From Bacillus sp. SJS (GTDB lineage: Bacteria > Bacillota > Bacilli > Bacillales > Bacillaceae), in NCBI RefSeq assembly GCF_000732485.2, contig NZ_JAQV02000026.1, positions 62,001 through 126,000 of the forward strand: a DNA stretch of 64,000 nucleotides, written 5' to 3'. The notes beneath the pieces are model-generated. The model saw only the letters and a list, made by a program, of their open reading frames with translations, did no database searches and was not told where the DNA came from. Below, piece by piece: positions 15,786-23,180 of this stretch. Numbering within the stretch: position 1 is the stretch's first letter; each line of letters starts with the position of its first letter. A program made the position numbers and the translations under genes.

Positions 15786-16445
15786 ATGAAAAAGATTTTA
15801 ATGGTATTAACTAACTCAAGCGAGATTGATAAAGAGCATGAAACAGGCTTATGGCTTGGTGAATTTGCAGAGCCCTATAATGAATTTGTGAATGCCGGAT
15901 TTCAAGTTAGAGCAGCGAGTCCTAAAGGAGGAAGAATTCCTATCGACCCTAATAGTGTGGAAGGAACTCCTCCGGATGAATGGGACGATGCCATCGCTAT
16001 GCTTCAAAATACGGAAGTGCTTTCTGCCCTGAACCCACAGGACTTTAATGGAATCTTCCTGCCTGGAGGCCATGGAACGATGTTTGATCTTCCGGAAGAT
16101 CCTGCTCTTCAAAAAGCTCTTGCCTATTTTGCTGAAAATAATAAAGTAATTGGCGCTGTGTGCCATGGACCTGCCGGATTTGTCGGAACAAAGCTTTCAA
16201 ACGGCAAATGGCTTGTCGACGGAGTCAGCTTGACAGGTTTTACAAATGAAGAAGAACAGCAGACAGGTCTCGATTCCTTAATGCCGTTCCTGCTTGAATC
16301 CAAGCTAAGAGAGCAGGGTGCACAATTCGAGGGAGCAGCTGCCTATTCAGATCATGTCGTCGCTGACACGCGGTTTGTTACCGGCCAAAACCCTCAAAGC
16401 AGTAAATCGGCTGCCATTGCTTTTGTGAAGGCGATCAACTCTTAA
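15786..16445 (+). CDS. DJ-1/PfpI family protein, Hsp31-like
   Basis: A 219-residue class I glutamine-amidotransferase-like protein of the HchA/Hsp31/YDR533C type. The nucleophile is Cys in IGAVCHGPAGF, with the adjacent His; the conserved acid is in HETGLWLGEF near residue 25. Members act as glyoxalase III or as stress chaperones/deglycases; which applies here cannot be told. Ribosome site GGAGG precedes ATG at the expected distance. Single gene with its own terminator. Confidence 0.82.
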   Translation: MKKILMVLTNSSEIDKEHETGLWLGEFAEPYNEFVNAGFQVRAASPKGGRIPIDPNSVEGTPPDEWDDAIAMLQNTEVLSALNPQDFNGIFLPGGHGTMFDLPEDPALQKALAYFAENNKVIGAVCHGPAGFVGTKLSNGKWLVDGVSLTGFTNEEEQQTGLDSLMPFLLESKLREQGAQFEGAAAYSDHVVADTRFVTGQNPQSSKSAAIAFVKAINS

Positions 16446-16461
16446 AAGAATTCATCCAGAA

Positions 16462-16494
16462 AAAAGTACTTCCGCTTCAGGAAGTACTTTTTTT
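16462..16494. terminator. Bidirectional terminator
   Basis: A 12-bp stem (AAAAGTACTTCC / GGAAGTACTTTT) with a 6-nt loop and long U runs between convergent genes. Confidence 0.9.
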
Positions 16495-16500
16495 CGTTTA

Positions 16501-16842
16501 CTATACTTTCTCCACCATGTTTAAAAGCATATGTGCTAATGCGTGCTGCTGTTGTTTATCTCCCGATTTCCAAAGCTCCTGCAGAAGATATTCTTCACGG
16601 TTCTTCGGATTTACGTGTTCTGCCAGATAATTGGCGACACGTTCAGTCGTTTTCGCTAGCTGCTCCTCGCTCAAGCCTATTTTTTTGCCTACATCTACTT
16701 TTTCCCTTAAATACTTTTTGAAACCATCAAAGTTTTCAAGGATTTCTTCCTGTTTATCTACACCGATTCGGCTGACTACGTCTTCAATTTCACCAGGATG
16801 TACATCGCCTGTTCGGTCAATCATATGATTTTTCTCGGACAT
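16501..16842 (-). CDS. DUF3243 family protein (YmfJ-like)
   Basis: A 113-residue soluble helical protein. The central part (EILENFDGFKKYLREKV, GKKIGLSEEQLAKTTERVANYLAEHV, REEYLLQELW) fits the DUF3243 family, to which B. subtilis YmfJ (85 residues) belongs; function unknown. Here there is an extra C-terminal helix (QQQHALAHMLLNMVEKV). Start at 16842 has AAGGAG 8 nt upstream; the ATG three codons earlier is too near it. Confidence 0.7.
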   Translation of the reverse strand: MSEKNHMIDRTGDVHPGEIEDVVSRIGVDKQEEILENFDGFKKYLREKVDVGKKIGLSEEQLAKTTERVANYLAEHVNPKNREEYLLQELWKSGDKQQQHALAHMLLNMVEKV

Positions 16843-16966
16843 CTGAAACACTCCTTATTTAATATGCTACTTATCCTTTCCCTTACCGGAAATGTTGAAA
16901 CACTTTTTCATCATAATTGCTGTATTAACAAGCATCAGACGCTTTATCCGATTTATAAGCATAGAA

Positions 16967-16992
16967 AAAAGCCGGGAGTGAACCCGGCTTTT
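16967..16992 (-). terminator. Terminator of the DinB-family gene
   Basis: Minus-strand stem AAGCCGGG / CCCGGCTT with a short loop and six U, just past the DinB-like gene stop. Confidence 0.85.
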
Positions 16993-17008
16993 CAAAAGTT
17001 TTCACATA

Positions 17009-17506
17009 TTAGCTTCTTTGCGCATTCATTGCTTCCCATTCTTCCTTGCTTGGTCCATAAATTCCAGGGACCTTCAATCCAGCAAGTCTCATAAGTACGG
17101 TCAGCTGTGCACGGTGATGTGCCTGATGCTGGATAAGTAAACGAAGTACACCTTGTACAGGAAGCTTATATCCAAAAAGATCAATCACTTCGTGCATTCT
17201 CTCGTCCGTGACCTGGTCCGGCAATGCTTCTGCTAAGCGCTGGCTGAGTGTTATGTAAGTCTCTTTAATTTCAGCAGCGGATTCAGGTGCTTTTTTTTGA
17301 AGATCAGGATGCTCAAATTCTACTCCAATTTGTGAAGGAAAATAGTAAACAGATCCAGTAATGTGCCAAGCAACGCTACCGATGCTGTAGAGTTCCGGCG
17401 AAACTTCCTGGCCTAGTGATTCATCTGTCAGCACATCCAGTGTTTTTTGGGTTAACAAAGACTCCTGTTGCCATTCGTTTAAAAAATCTTTAACTGTTGC
17501 AAACAT
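17009..17506 (-). CDS. DinB/YfiT-like metalloprotein
   Basis: A 165-residue four-helix bundle of the DinB family. Three histidines placed as in the family metal site are His in SVAWHITGSVYY (about residue 49) and two in QHQAHHRAQLTVLMRLAGLKVP. Many DinB proteins are bacillithiol- or thiol-dependent S-transferases, but the reaction here is unknown. GAGGAGGG precedes the ATG. Single gene. Confidence 0.78.
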   Translation of the reverse strand: MFATVKDFLNEWQQESLLTQKTLDVLTDESLGQEVSPELYSIGSVAWHITGSVYYFPSQIGVEFEHPDLQKKAPESAAEIKETYITLSQRLAEALPDQVTDERMHEVIDLFGYKLPVQGVLRLLIQHQAHHRAQLTVLMRLAGLKVPGIYGPSKEEWEAMNAQRS

Positions 17507-17626
17507 ATAATTCCCTCCTCGGATTAGCAGAACTTTGTTCCATGCTATTGTATCACGAGGAACTGTTTGTCTGCTTAAAGGAGAGGGTTGTTTCTAAAGA
17601 TGTCTTCTCGTACTTTCCAGCAGGAT

Positions 17627-19012
17627 TTAATAAGCCTCTGCGTTTTCAGCATGCCGGTTATTATACGTTTCTGTATCCAGTTCCTTCGTTACGCGGCTTG
17701 TTACAATCCCTGCTGTCATGCTTCCGCTAACGTTTAAAGCGGTTCTCCCCATATCAATCAGAGGTTCCACAGAGATGAGCAGACCTGCTAAAGCAACCGG
17801 CAAGTTCATTGTGGACAGGACCAGAATGGCAGCGAATGTTGCTCCGCCTCCCACTCCCGCTACTCCAAAGGAGCTAATTACTACAACGACGATCAGCGTT
17901 AGAATAAATGCCGGATCAAGAGGGTTGATATTCTGTGTCGGAGCAATCATGACTGCGAGCATCGCTGGATAAATCCCTGCACAGCCGTTTTGGCCAATTG
18001 TAAGGCCGAAAGACCCGGCGAAGTTCGCGATTCCTTCTGGCACTCCCAGCTTTTTAGTCTGCGTGCTTACATTGAGCGGCAGTGTACCTGCACTTGATCT
18101 GGATGTGAAGGCAAACGATAATACAGGTATTATTTTTTTCACATAAAGAATCGGGTTCAATCCTGAAATAGAAATAATAAGCAAATGAATGATAAACATG
18201 ACTGCTAGCGCTATATATGATGCAATGACGAATTTACCCAGTTTTAAAATTGAATCAAAATCACTTAGGGCCACTGTCGAAGTCATAATGGCAAGTACTC
18301 CATACGGAGTCAAACGCAAGATCAGTGTTACAATCCTCATGACAATTGCATAAACAGCGTCAACGATTTTTGAAAACATTTCAGCCTGTTCTGGCTGCTT
18401 CCTTTTCACTCCAAGGAAAGCAATTCCTATGAAGGCCGCAAAAATAACGACAGCAATCGTTGAAGAAGGACGTTCACCCGTCAGATCAAGAAATGGATTT
18501 GCCGGCAGCAATTCAACTACCTTCTGAGGAAATGTCTGTCCTTCGATTTCACTGAATTTTTCTTCGATCTGCGCCGCTCTTTCTTTTTCTGCGTCACCTT
18601 GATCAATTTGAATGGCTTCCAGTCCGAAGCCTGCAGCTGAAGCAATTCCTACAGCAGCTGAGATAGCCGTTGTTCCTAATAAAACGGCTAAAATTAGTCC
18701 GCTGATTTTCCCGATATTCGCTGACAGTTTCAGCCTGGTAAAAGCAGCAACAATGGATATAAACACAAGGGGCATAACAACCATTTGAAGAAGCTTTACA
18801 TAACCGTCCCCCACTATGCCAAACCAGTCTATGGAGGATATAAGCGCTTCCGATTCAGCGCCATATGCGGCCTGCAGAGCATATCCGAACACAATTCCGA
18901 TTCCTAATGCGGTAAACACCCGTTTAGAAAATGAGACATGCTTTTTTTGCATGTAAAAAAGACCTGCTATGATGAGCAGCAGCAAAACAATATTTAAGAT
19001 TACAAAACCCAC
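17627..19012 (-). CDS. tcyP: L-cystine sodium/proton symporter TcyP
   Basis: DAACS-family transporter of 461 residues; B. subtilis TcyP (YhcL) has 463. Family motifs are SFAFTSRSSAGTLPLNVSTQ (the serine-rich re-entrant loop), GLTIGQNGCAGIYPAMLAVM, and GRTALNVSGSMTAGIV near the last helix. Expected role: import of L-cystine across the cytoplasmic membrane. I propose the GTG at 19012 because AAGGAGG sits 6 nt before it and the first helix follows at once; the open frame upstream adds a hydrophilic stretch before the ribosome site. No clear terminator follows the stop. Confidence 0.82.
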   Translation of the reverse strand: MGFVILNIVLLLLIIAGLFYMQKKHVSFSKRVFTALGIGIVFGYALQAAYGAESEALISSIDWFGIVGDGYVKLLQMVVMPLVFISIVAAFTRLKLSANIGKISGLILAVLLGTTAISAAVGIASAAGFGLEAIQIDQGDAEKERAAQIEEKFSEIEGQTFPQKVVELLPANPFLDLTGERPSSTIAVVIFAAFIGIAFLGVKRKQPEQAEMFSKIVDAVYAIVMRIVTLILRLTPYGVLAIMTSTVALSDFDSILKLGKFVIASYIALAVMFIIHLLIISISGLNPILYVKKIIPVLSFAFTSRSSAGTLPLNVSTQTKKLGVPEGIANFAGSFGLTIGQNGCAGIYPAMLAVMIAPTQNINPLDPAFILTLIVVVVISSFGVAGVGGGATFAAILVLSTMNLPVALAGLLISVEPLIDMGRTALNVSGSMTAGIVTSRVTKELDTETYNNRHAENAEAY

Positions 19013-19249
19013 ACTAAATTCCTCCTTATTTTTTCTCCCGCCATAATAATACGATAATTCCAATGAATTAAGTAGGGATATTTTTCGACTTCCTTATCTT
19101 ATATGATTTTTTCTGGCTTGTCATGTAAGATGTATTTCAAAAACTCTGCCTCGAAGGTAAATATGAATGATTCCGCATTCTGAAATCAATAATCCTTTCG
19201 CCCATCCCTGGCATAGACTTAACTATATGCCTGGTGGGGAGGAACTCTC

Positions 19250-20065
19250 TTGATTATCATTCAGAACAAGGAAATGGATTACAGCAAACTCAAAAAAGAA
19301 GCGAAAACATCCGTTCAAAAAGAAATGATCTTAAATATGGATAAATACGAAGAAAAGTATGTATTTGTAAGTTTGGAACAATTTTCGTTTGAGTTAAATA
19401 TGAGAAGCAAGGTCATTGAGGCTGCGAGAGCATTAACGTATAGCGGTGCCGAATTTGCTACTTTTGAAACGTCAATGTGCAATCCGGCTTTATGGATTTT
19501 GACTGAGAGGGGAGCCTTTATCTTAAGGCAGGGGGTTCCTTCTTCGGCGGGAATTCAGGATATTTTTAGGAATGGCCGCTTTTACGCATTCGAATGCGCT
19601 ACGGCTATTGTGATTTTATTTTATAAAGCAGCCCTCGACAGCCTTGGTGCCCAGGCATTTGATCGTTTATTCAGAGGCATCGTATTAAGGGATTGGCGGC
19701 ATGATGAGGATCTAAACATCCGTACTCAGCGCGGAAATGATTTTATCCCGGGGGATTGCCTTTACTTCAATAACCCGGATTTCGACGCCCAATATCCTCA
19801 ATGGAGGGGTGAAAACACCATCATGATGGGGAATAAAGAGTATTTTGGACATGGGATGGGGATCAAAGATGCAGACGCGGTAATCAAAAGCTTGAATGGA
19901 TACCGATATCCATGGTCAAAGCGTTCTGCCTATCTTCTTTCACAGACAACCAGGCCGGACTATAAATATTTGTACTTTTTCAGCCCGGCAAACAGCGGAT
20001 TGCCTGTTTATTATCAAAATAGAGCAATTGTTTCAAGGATTGGGAGCTCAACATCCGCATTATAA
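19250..20065 (+). CDS. tgl: Spore coat protein-glutamine gamma-glutamyltransferase
   Basis: Transglutaminase that crosslinks spore coat proteins through Gln-Lys isopeptide bonds. The active-site cysteine is Cys116 in FYAFECATAIVI, the same number as in B. subtilis, and GDCLYFNNPDFD and QWRGENTIMMG (Glu near 188) match the family. Starts with TTG at 19250, 8 nt after GGGGAGG; no ATG fits. It has 271 residues against 245 in B. subtilis, the difference being a C-terminal tail after YLLSQTTRPDYK. CATAGACTTA about 35 nt before the start resembles a sigma-K -10 element, which would fit late mother-cell expression, but this is weak. Confidence 0.9.
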   Translation: MIIIQNKEMDYSKLKKEAKTSVQKEMILNMDKYEEKYVFVSLEQFSFELNMRSKVIEAARALTYSGAEFATFETSMCNPALWILTERGAFILRQGVPSSAGIQDIFRNGRFYAFECATAIVILFYKAALDSLGAQAFDRLFRGIVLRDWRHDEDLNIRTQRGNDFIPGDCLYFNNPDFDAQYPQWRGENTIMMGNKEYFGHGMGIKDADAVIKSLNGYRYPWSKRSAYLLSQTTRPDYKYLYFFSPANSGLPVYYQNRAIVSRIGSSTSAL

Positions 20066-20070
20066 GCCGT

Positions 20071-20331
20071 CTATTCAGGCTCTGCGGGCTGCTTAAAGGC
20101 CCTTCTCCGCTTGTACCAGGCTTCTAATCCGAAGTGCTTGTTTACGAGCCACTCCATGTGCTCCAAATCGGCCCGCTCCACAATGGGATCCCGGTCATCC
20201 CATTTTACATACCGGACAAAGAAGTAATTTTTTATCGGACAAAGAAGAACTCTGGAATGAGGAAATGGGGAAAAAACAAACTCAACATTTCCTCTTTTTT
20301 TATAGGAATAATCCACAATCTCCAAATTCAT
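20071..20331 (-). CDS. Small hypothetical protein
   Basis: An 86-residue protein beginning MNLEIVDYSYKKRGNVEF and ending in a basic segment (WYKRRRAFKQPAEPE). It has several aromatic residues (YFFVRYVKWDD, MEWLVNKHFGLEAWYKRRR), no signal peptide and no membrane segment. GAGAGG precedes the start. It is convergent with tgl, with only 5 nt between the stops. I do not recognise the family. Confidence 0.5.
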   Translation of the reverse strand: MNLEIVDYSYKKRGNVEFVFSPFPHSRVLLCPIKNYFFVRYVKWDDRDPIVERADLEHMEWLVNKHFGLEAWYKRRRAFKQPAEPE

Positions 20332-20390
20332 CACCCTCTCAAGTGTAAAACACTCTGTACAGGATTCAAGTGTGAATGTGCTGGAAACAA

Positions 20391-20789
20391 TTAATCACTA
20401 GTTATTTTTATGAAAATCCTGCGGGTTCTCGGACCATCAAACTCGCAAAAATAAATTCCCTGCCATCTTCCAAGTACGAGACGGCCGTCTGCTATCATGA
20501 TTTGCTCGGATGCTCCGACGGTACTTGCTTTCATGTGAGCTGCTGTATTTCCTTCCATATGGCGGTCTGAATCCATTTCCCAAGGGAATACGGCATTGAA
20601 TCTTTCAATCATGTCTCTTTTTACATCGGGATCGGCATTTTCATTAATGGTGATTCCGGCTGTCGTATGAGGGCAGTAGACAAAGACAAAGCCAGATTTC
20701 GTGCCGGACTTGGTTACCTCCTCCTGAACAAGCTCTGTAATCTCTTTAAATTCATCGTGCTCCCTTGTCTCTATTGTATGAGTGATCAT
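20391..20789 (-). CDS. yugU: YjbQ family protein (UPF0047)
   Basis: A 132-residue protein of the YjbQ family. Motif PHTTAGITINENADPDVKRD and the second conserved region HMEGNTAAHMKAS carry the His/Asp/Asn residues of the putative active site. Members are annotated as secondary thiamine-phosphate synthase enzymes because some complement thiE mutants; the physiological role is not settled. B. subtilis YugU is the syntenic counterpart. AAAGGAG precedes the ATG. Single gene. Confidence 0.85.
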   Translation of the reverse strand: MITHTIETREHDEFKEITELVQEEVTKSGTKSGFVFVYCPHTTAGITINENADPDVKRDMIERFNAVFPWEMDSDRHMEGNTAAHMKASTVGASEQIMIADGRLVLGRWQGIYFCEFDGPRTRRIFIKITSD

Positions 20790-20904
20790 GAGAAAACTCC
20801 TTTTCCAAGTTTTAAACTACTCATTGTTTATTTTTAATATCACAGTGGGAGAATGTTTAAACGGAAACTATTATTAATTGATAGCTTCAAATTGGAATGA
20901 GTAT

Positions 20905-20947
20905 GGCTGATTTCCGCTGCAGGAGTTTCGTTCCTTCCGCTCCAATC
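20905..20947. repeat. Collapsed copy of the GC-rich intergenic element
   Basis: GGCTGATTTCCGCTGCAGG (20905-20923) equals one end of the element at 22990-23118 and CCTTCCGCTCCAATCA (20932-20947) equals the other end, in inverted orientation, with the roughly 90-bp middle missing. It occupies the otherwise featureless gap between yugU and the phosphotransferase-like gene. Confidence 0.7.
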
Positions 20948-21073
20948 AGCCAAACCTATTATTTTTCAAAGAACTTAGTTCAAAACATCCTTGAGATAAA
21001 CATACAGAATCAAGATCCCTCATGCTTACTCCTATACCTGCTTTAAATCCGTTAGTTCAACAAAATCCCACTC

Positions 21074-21871
21074 TTAAATCCACTCTTTTCCATAATCACG
21101 AATGAATTGAAGGTCCTCTTGATAATGTTGATAATGTCCTTCATCAATCATTTTTTGGAACGCCATATCGCCTTCTTTGGCTTTCCTTTGCATGGTTTTA
21201 CATAATCCTTCTACTCGCAGCAATACCATCTTTAAAAACCCTGTTTTCATTCCCTCTATGCCATAGGAATCAAAAAATTTCTCAATTCTATGTTTTATCC
21301 GTTCACTATCCTTTAGCGGGTCGTAATAAACGGCCTCACCAGCTTCCGTATGATGCAATCTGCTTAAAGGGACGCACGTGTAAAGAGTATAGGCGATATC
21401 CCAAAGTCTAGGACCAGGAGCAGCCAGATCGAAGTCAATCACACCTGTTGGTTTTTCTTGACGAAAAATAATGTTATAGATGGCAAAGTCATTATGGCAC
21501 ATCACCTCAAAGGGCTGCGGGGTGTTATCGATAGGCTGCCAGGATTCTTTTATCGGAAAGTCACTTACCGCATCATGATAGCGGCGAAGCATCTTTGCAA
21601 TTTCTTTTAAAGCCTCATCCGACCACATATATTTCTTTAACGGATAATTCCCGGCTTCTCCTTCAATAAAGGATAAAATCTCTCTGCCTTTTTCATCAAT
21701 ACCCAGAAACTTTGGCACACCGTTCAAGCCTTTGCTTTCAAGGTGATTGAGCAATGTATGAACTTTTACACTATCAGGCTTTAATTCTCGTCGAACAGTA
21801 AGCCCCAGCCGATATACGCTGGAGACATTCCCTCCTGTTAGCTTTTCTTCGCTGCCGTACTGACTATCCAT
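21074..21871 (-). CDS. Aminoglycoside phosphotransferase (APH) fold protein
   Basis: A 265-residue small-molecule kinase of the APH/choline kinase superfamily. The catalytic loop is CHNDFAIYN (Brenner motif HxDxxxxN) and the metal-binding Asp is in GVIDFDLAAPGPRLWDIA. An N-terminal lobe with ATP-binding Gly-rich loop (LTGGNVSSVYRLG) is present. Substrate unknown; true aminoglycoside resistance cannot be inferred. GGGGGA precedes the ATG. The gene lies in a block that interrupts the yugU-yugT order. Confidence 0.75.
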   Translation of the reverse strand: MDSQYGSEEKLTGGNVSSVYRLGLTVRRELKPDSVKVHTLLNHLESKGLNGVPKFLGIDEKGREILSFIEGEAGNYPLKKYMWSDEALKEIAKMLRRYHDAVSDFPIKESWQPIDNTPQPFEVMCHNDFAIYNIIFRQEKPTGVIDFDLAAPGPRLWDIAYTLYTCVPLSRLHHTEAGEAVYYDPLKDSERIKHRIEKFFDSYGIEGMKTGFLKMVLLRVEGLCKTMQRKAKEGDMAFQKMIDEGHYQHYQEDLQFIRDYGKEWI

Positions 21872-22164
21872 TAAAATTCCCCCAATTTAGGGACTGTATG
21901 ATTGTGTCAATAGAGATGAATTCACCCAAAAATAAAAGCAGATATACAAAGGTATCTGCTCGGCATTTGGAATATAATTGTCCACACCATGTGTCCCTTG
22001 AATGATTTAAGATCGACAAATAAACGCATCCTTAAAGCAAAGGACTGCAATTGTCTCTATCTAATTAACGATCATTTCAAGGCATTCCACATATGAACAG
22101 ATTCCCCTCTCTTTACATCTCTAATTATATATTACCAAATATCACCAAAATAATCATGTGAAAT

Positions 22165-22692
22165 TTAAACATAGCCTATCATATTTTTTAAGTAATCTAT
22201 TTTTCTTAAATCATTATGATTATTTTTGTCTGCCCGGTAACTATCCTTTGAAGAAGATTTGTAAACATTCAAATACTGCGAAGGATTTAGTAAATAATAC
22301 TTTGCGTTCCCCATTTGATGTATTTCTAAATCTTCTAATTGTATCCCTGCGAAATTTGGTAAAGTGTCGATAATACCAAATTCAACTGATAATCCCTCTT
22401 TATAGAACCCGTGCTCATGCAAATCAATTAGGCTGTACTCCATTAAGTTCATGATTTTCACAATATCCATCCAGTTATGTATAGATCGTTCCGGCGGCAC
22501 TTCCCATCCTCTTTTATCGCCTGGTACATGTATGTCTAAGTCTTGAGCATCCCAGCTCTCCCCTGTAATCACTTCTAAACCAACCGATCCCATTAACAAC
22601 GGAATAATTTCAATTTCATTTAGTTTTTTGGAAATTTTAATGAACTCATTAAACTTGTGATTATCTATTTCCCCCACCACTTTCAGCTTCAT
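22165..22692 (-). CDS. Nucleotidyltransferase-like protein
   Basis: A 175-residue protein with LLMGSVGLEVITGESWDAQDLDIHVPG near residues 32-58, which looks like the GSx(9-13)DxD core of nucleotidyltransferase-fold proteins (as in AbiEii/MNT types). The C-terminal half ends with basic and Asn-rich helices (DKNNHNDLRKIDYLKNM). Substrate and role are unknown. The gene is distinctly more AT-rich than its neighbours and has no convincing ribosome site, which hints at recent acquisition. The assignment rests on one motif. Confidence 0.5.
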   Translation of the reverse strand: MKLKVVGEIDNHKFNEFIKISKKLNEIEIIPLLMGSVGLEVITGESWDAQDLDIHVPGDKRGWEVPPERSIHNWMDIVKIMNLMEYSLIDLHEHGFYKEGLSVEFGIIDTLPNFAGIQLEDLEIHQMGNAKYYLLNPSQYLNVYKSSSKDSYRADKNNHNDLRKIDYLKNMIGYV

Positions 22693-22753
22693 TTAATTGA
22701 AGTTTATCATACGTTTCTGTAATTGGAATTATATCCCTATACCTTATTGCTAA

Positions 22754-22867
22754 TATTCAGGTAATCACCCGTATGAAAATGGATGGGTGTTCAATCCACG
22801 CTTTTCTATCATGCAAGAAGAATGGGAACAGATTCTAAAAGGTGCTTCGGAACACCTTGCTGTCTAA
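22754..22867 (+). pseudogene. Possible remnant of a coding sequence
   Basis: An open stretch of 37 codons bounded by stops, without a start, reads ...GNHPYENGWVFNPRFS and IMQEEWEQILKGASEHLAV. The amino-acid composition and amphipathic last helix look like the C-terminal end of a soluble protein. No family can be named. It may be what is left of a gene deleted during insertion of the neighbouring genes. Confidence 0.3.
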
Positions 22868-22989
22868 AAAGTCCTGCTGAGAGAAATTGATTTAAATTGT
22901 CCTCACCCCTGGGATTCTGTATGACCATTCCGAGGGTTTTTTAAAAATGGCTATGTTAAAGCAAGCATTATGTTGATTTTTAACCCCTA

Positions 22990-23118
22990 TTGATTGGAGC
23001 GGAAGGTGCGACACTCCTGCGGGAGCAGCGGGACAGGTGAGACCCCGCAGGCGCAAAGCGGCGAGGAGGCTCACCGCCCGCCCCGCGGAAAGGGAGTATC
23101 CTGCAGCGGAAATCAGCC
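22990..23118. repeat. GC-rich palindromic intergenic element
   Basis: A roughly 128-bp GC-rich block that begins TTGATTGGAGCGGAAGGTGC and ends CTGCAGCGGAAATCAGCC. It contains nested inverted segments such as GGTGAG/CTCACC and GCGGG/CCCGC and can fold into a long hairpin. I recall similar sequences scattered between genes in several Bacillus genomes. Shortened versions occur in this window at 20905-20947 and 42060-42080. It fills most of the 488-bp gap between 22693 and 23180. Confidence 0.75.
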
Positions 23119-23180
23119 AAAACCAAACTTATTTGTAGCCAAGAAAAAGACACCCGCCACTTGAACGGATGTCTTTCCAA

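Noticed and set aside
19190-19230. Sigma-K promoter before tgl
   Set aside because: CATAGACTTA only partly matches the -10 consensus and no convincing -35 was found; mentioned in the tgl entry but not called as a feature.
21872-22164. Gap downstream of the nucleotidyltransferase-like gene
   Set aside because: AT-rich, with no open frame carrying a ribosome site, no strong hairpin and no repeat; nothing supportable.
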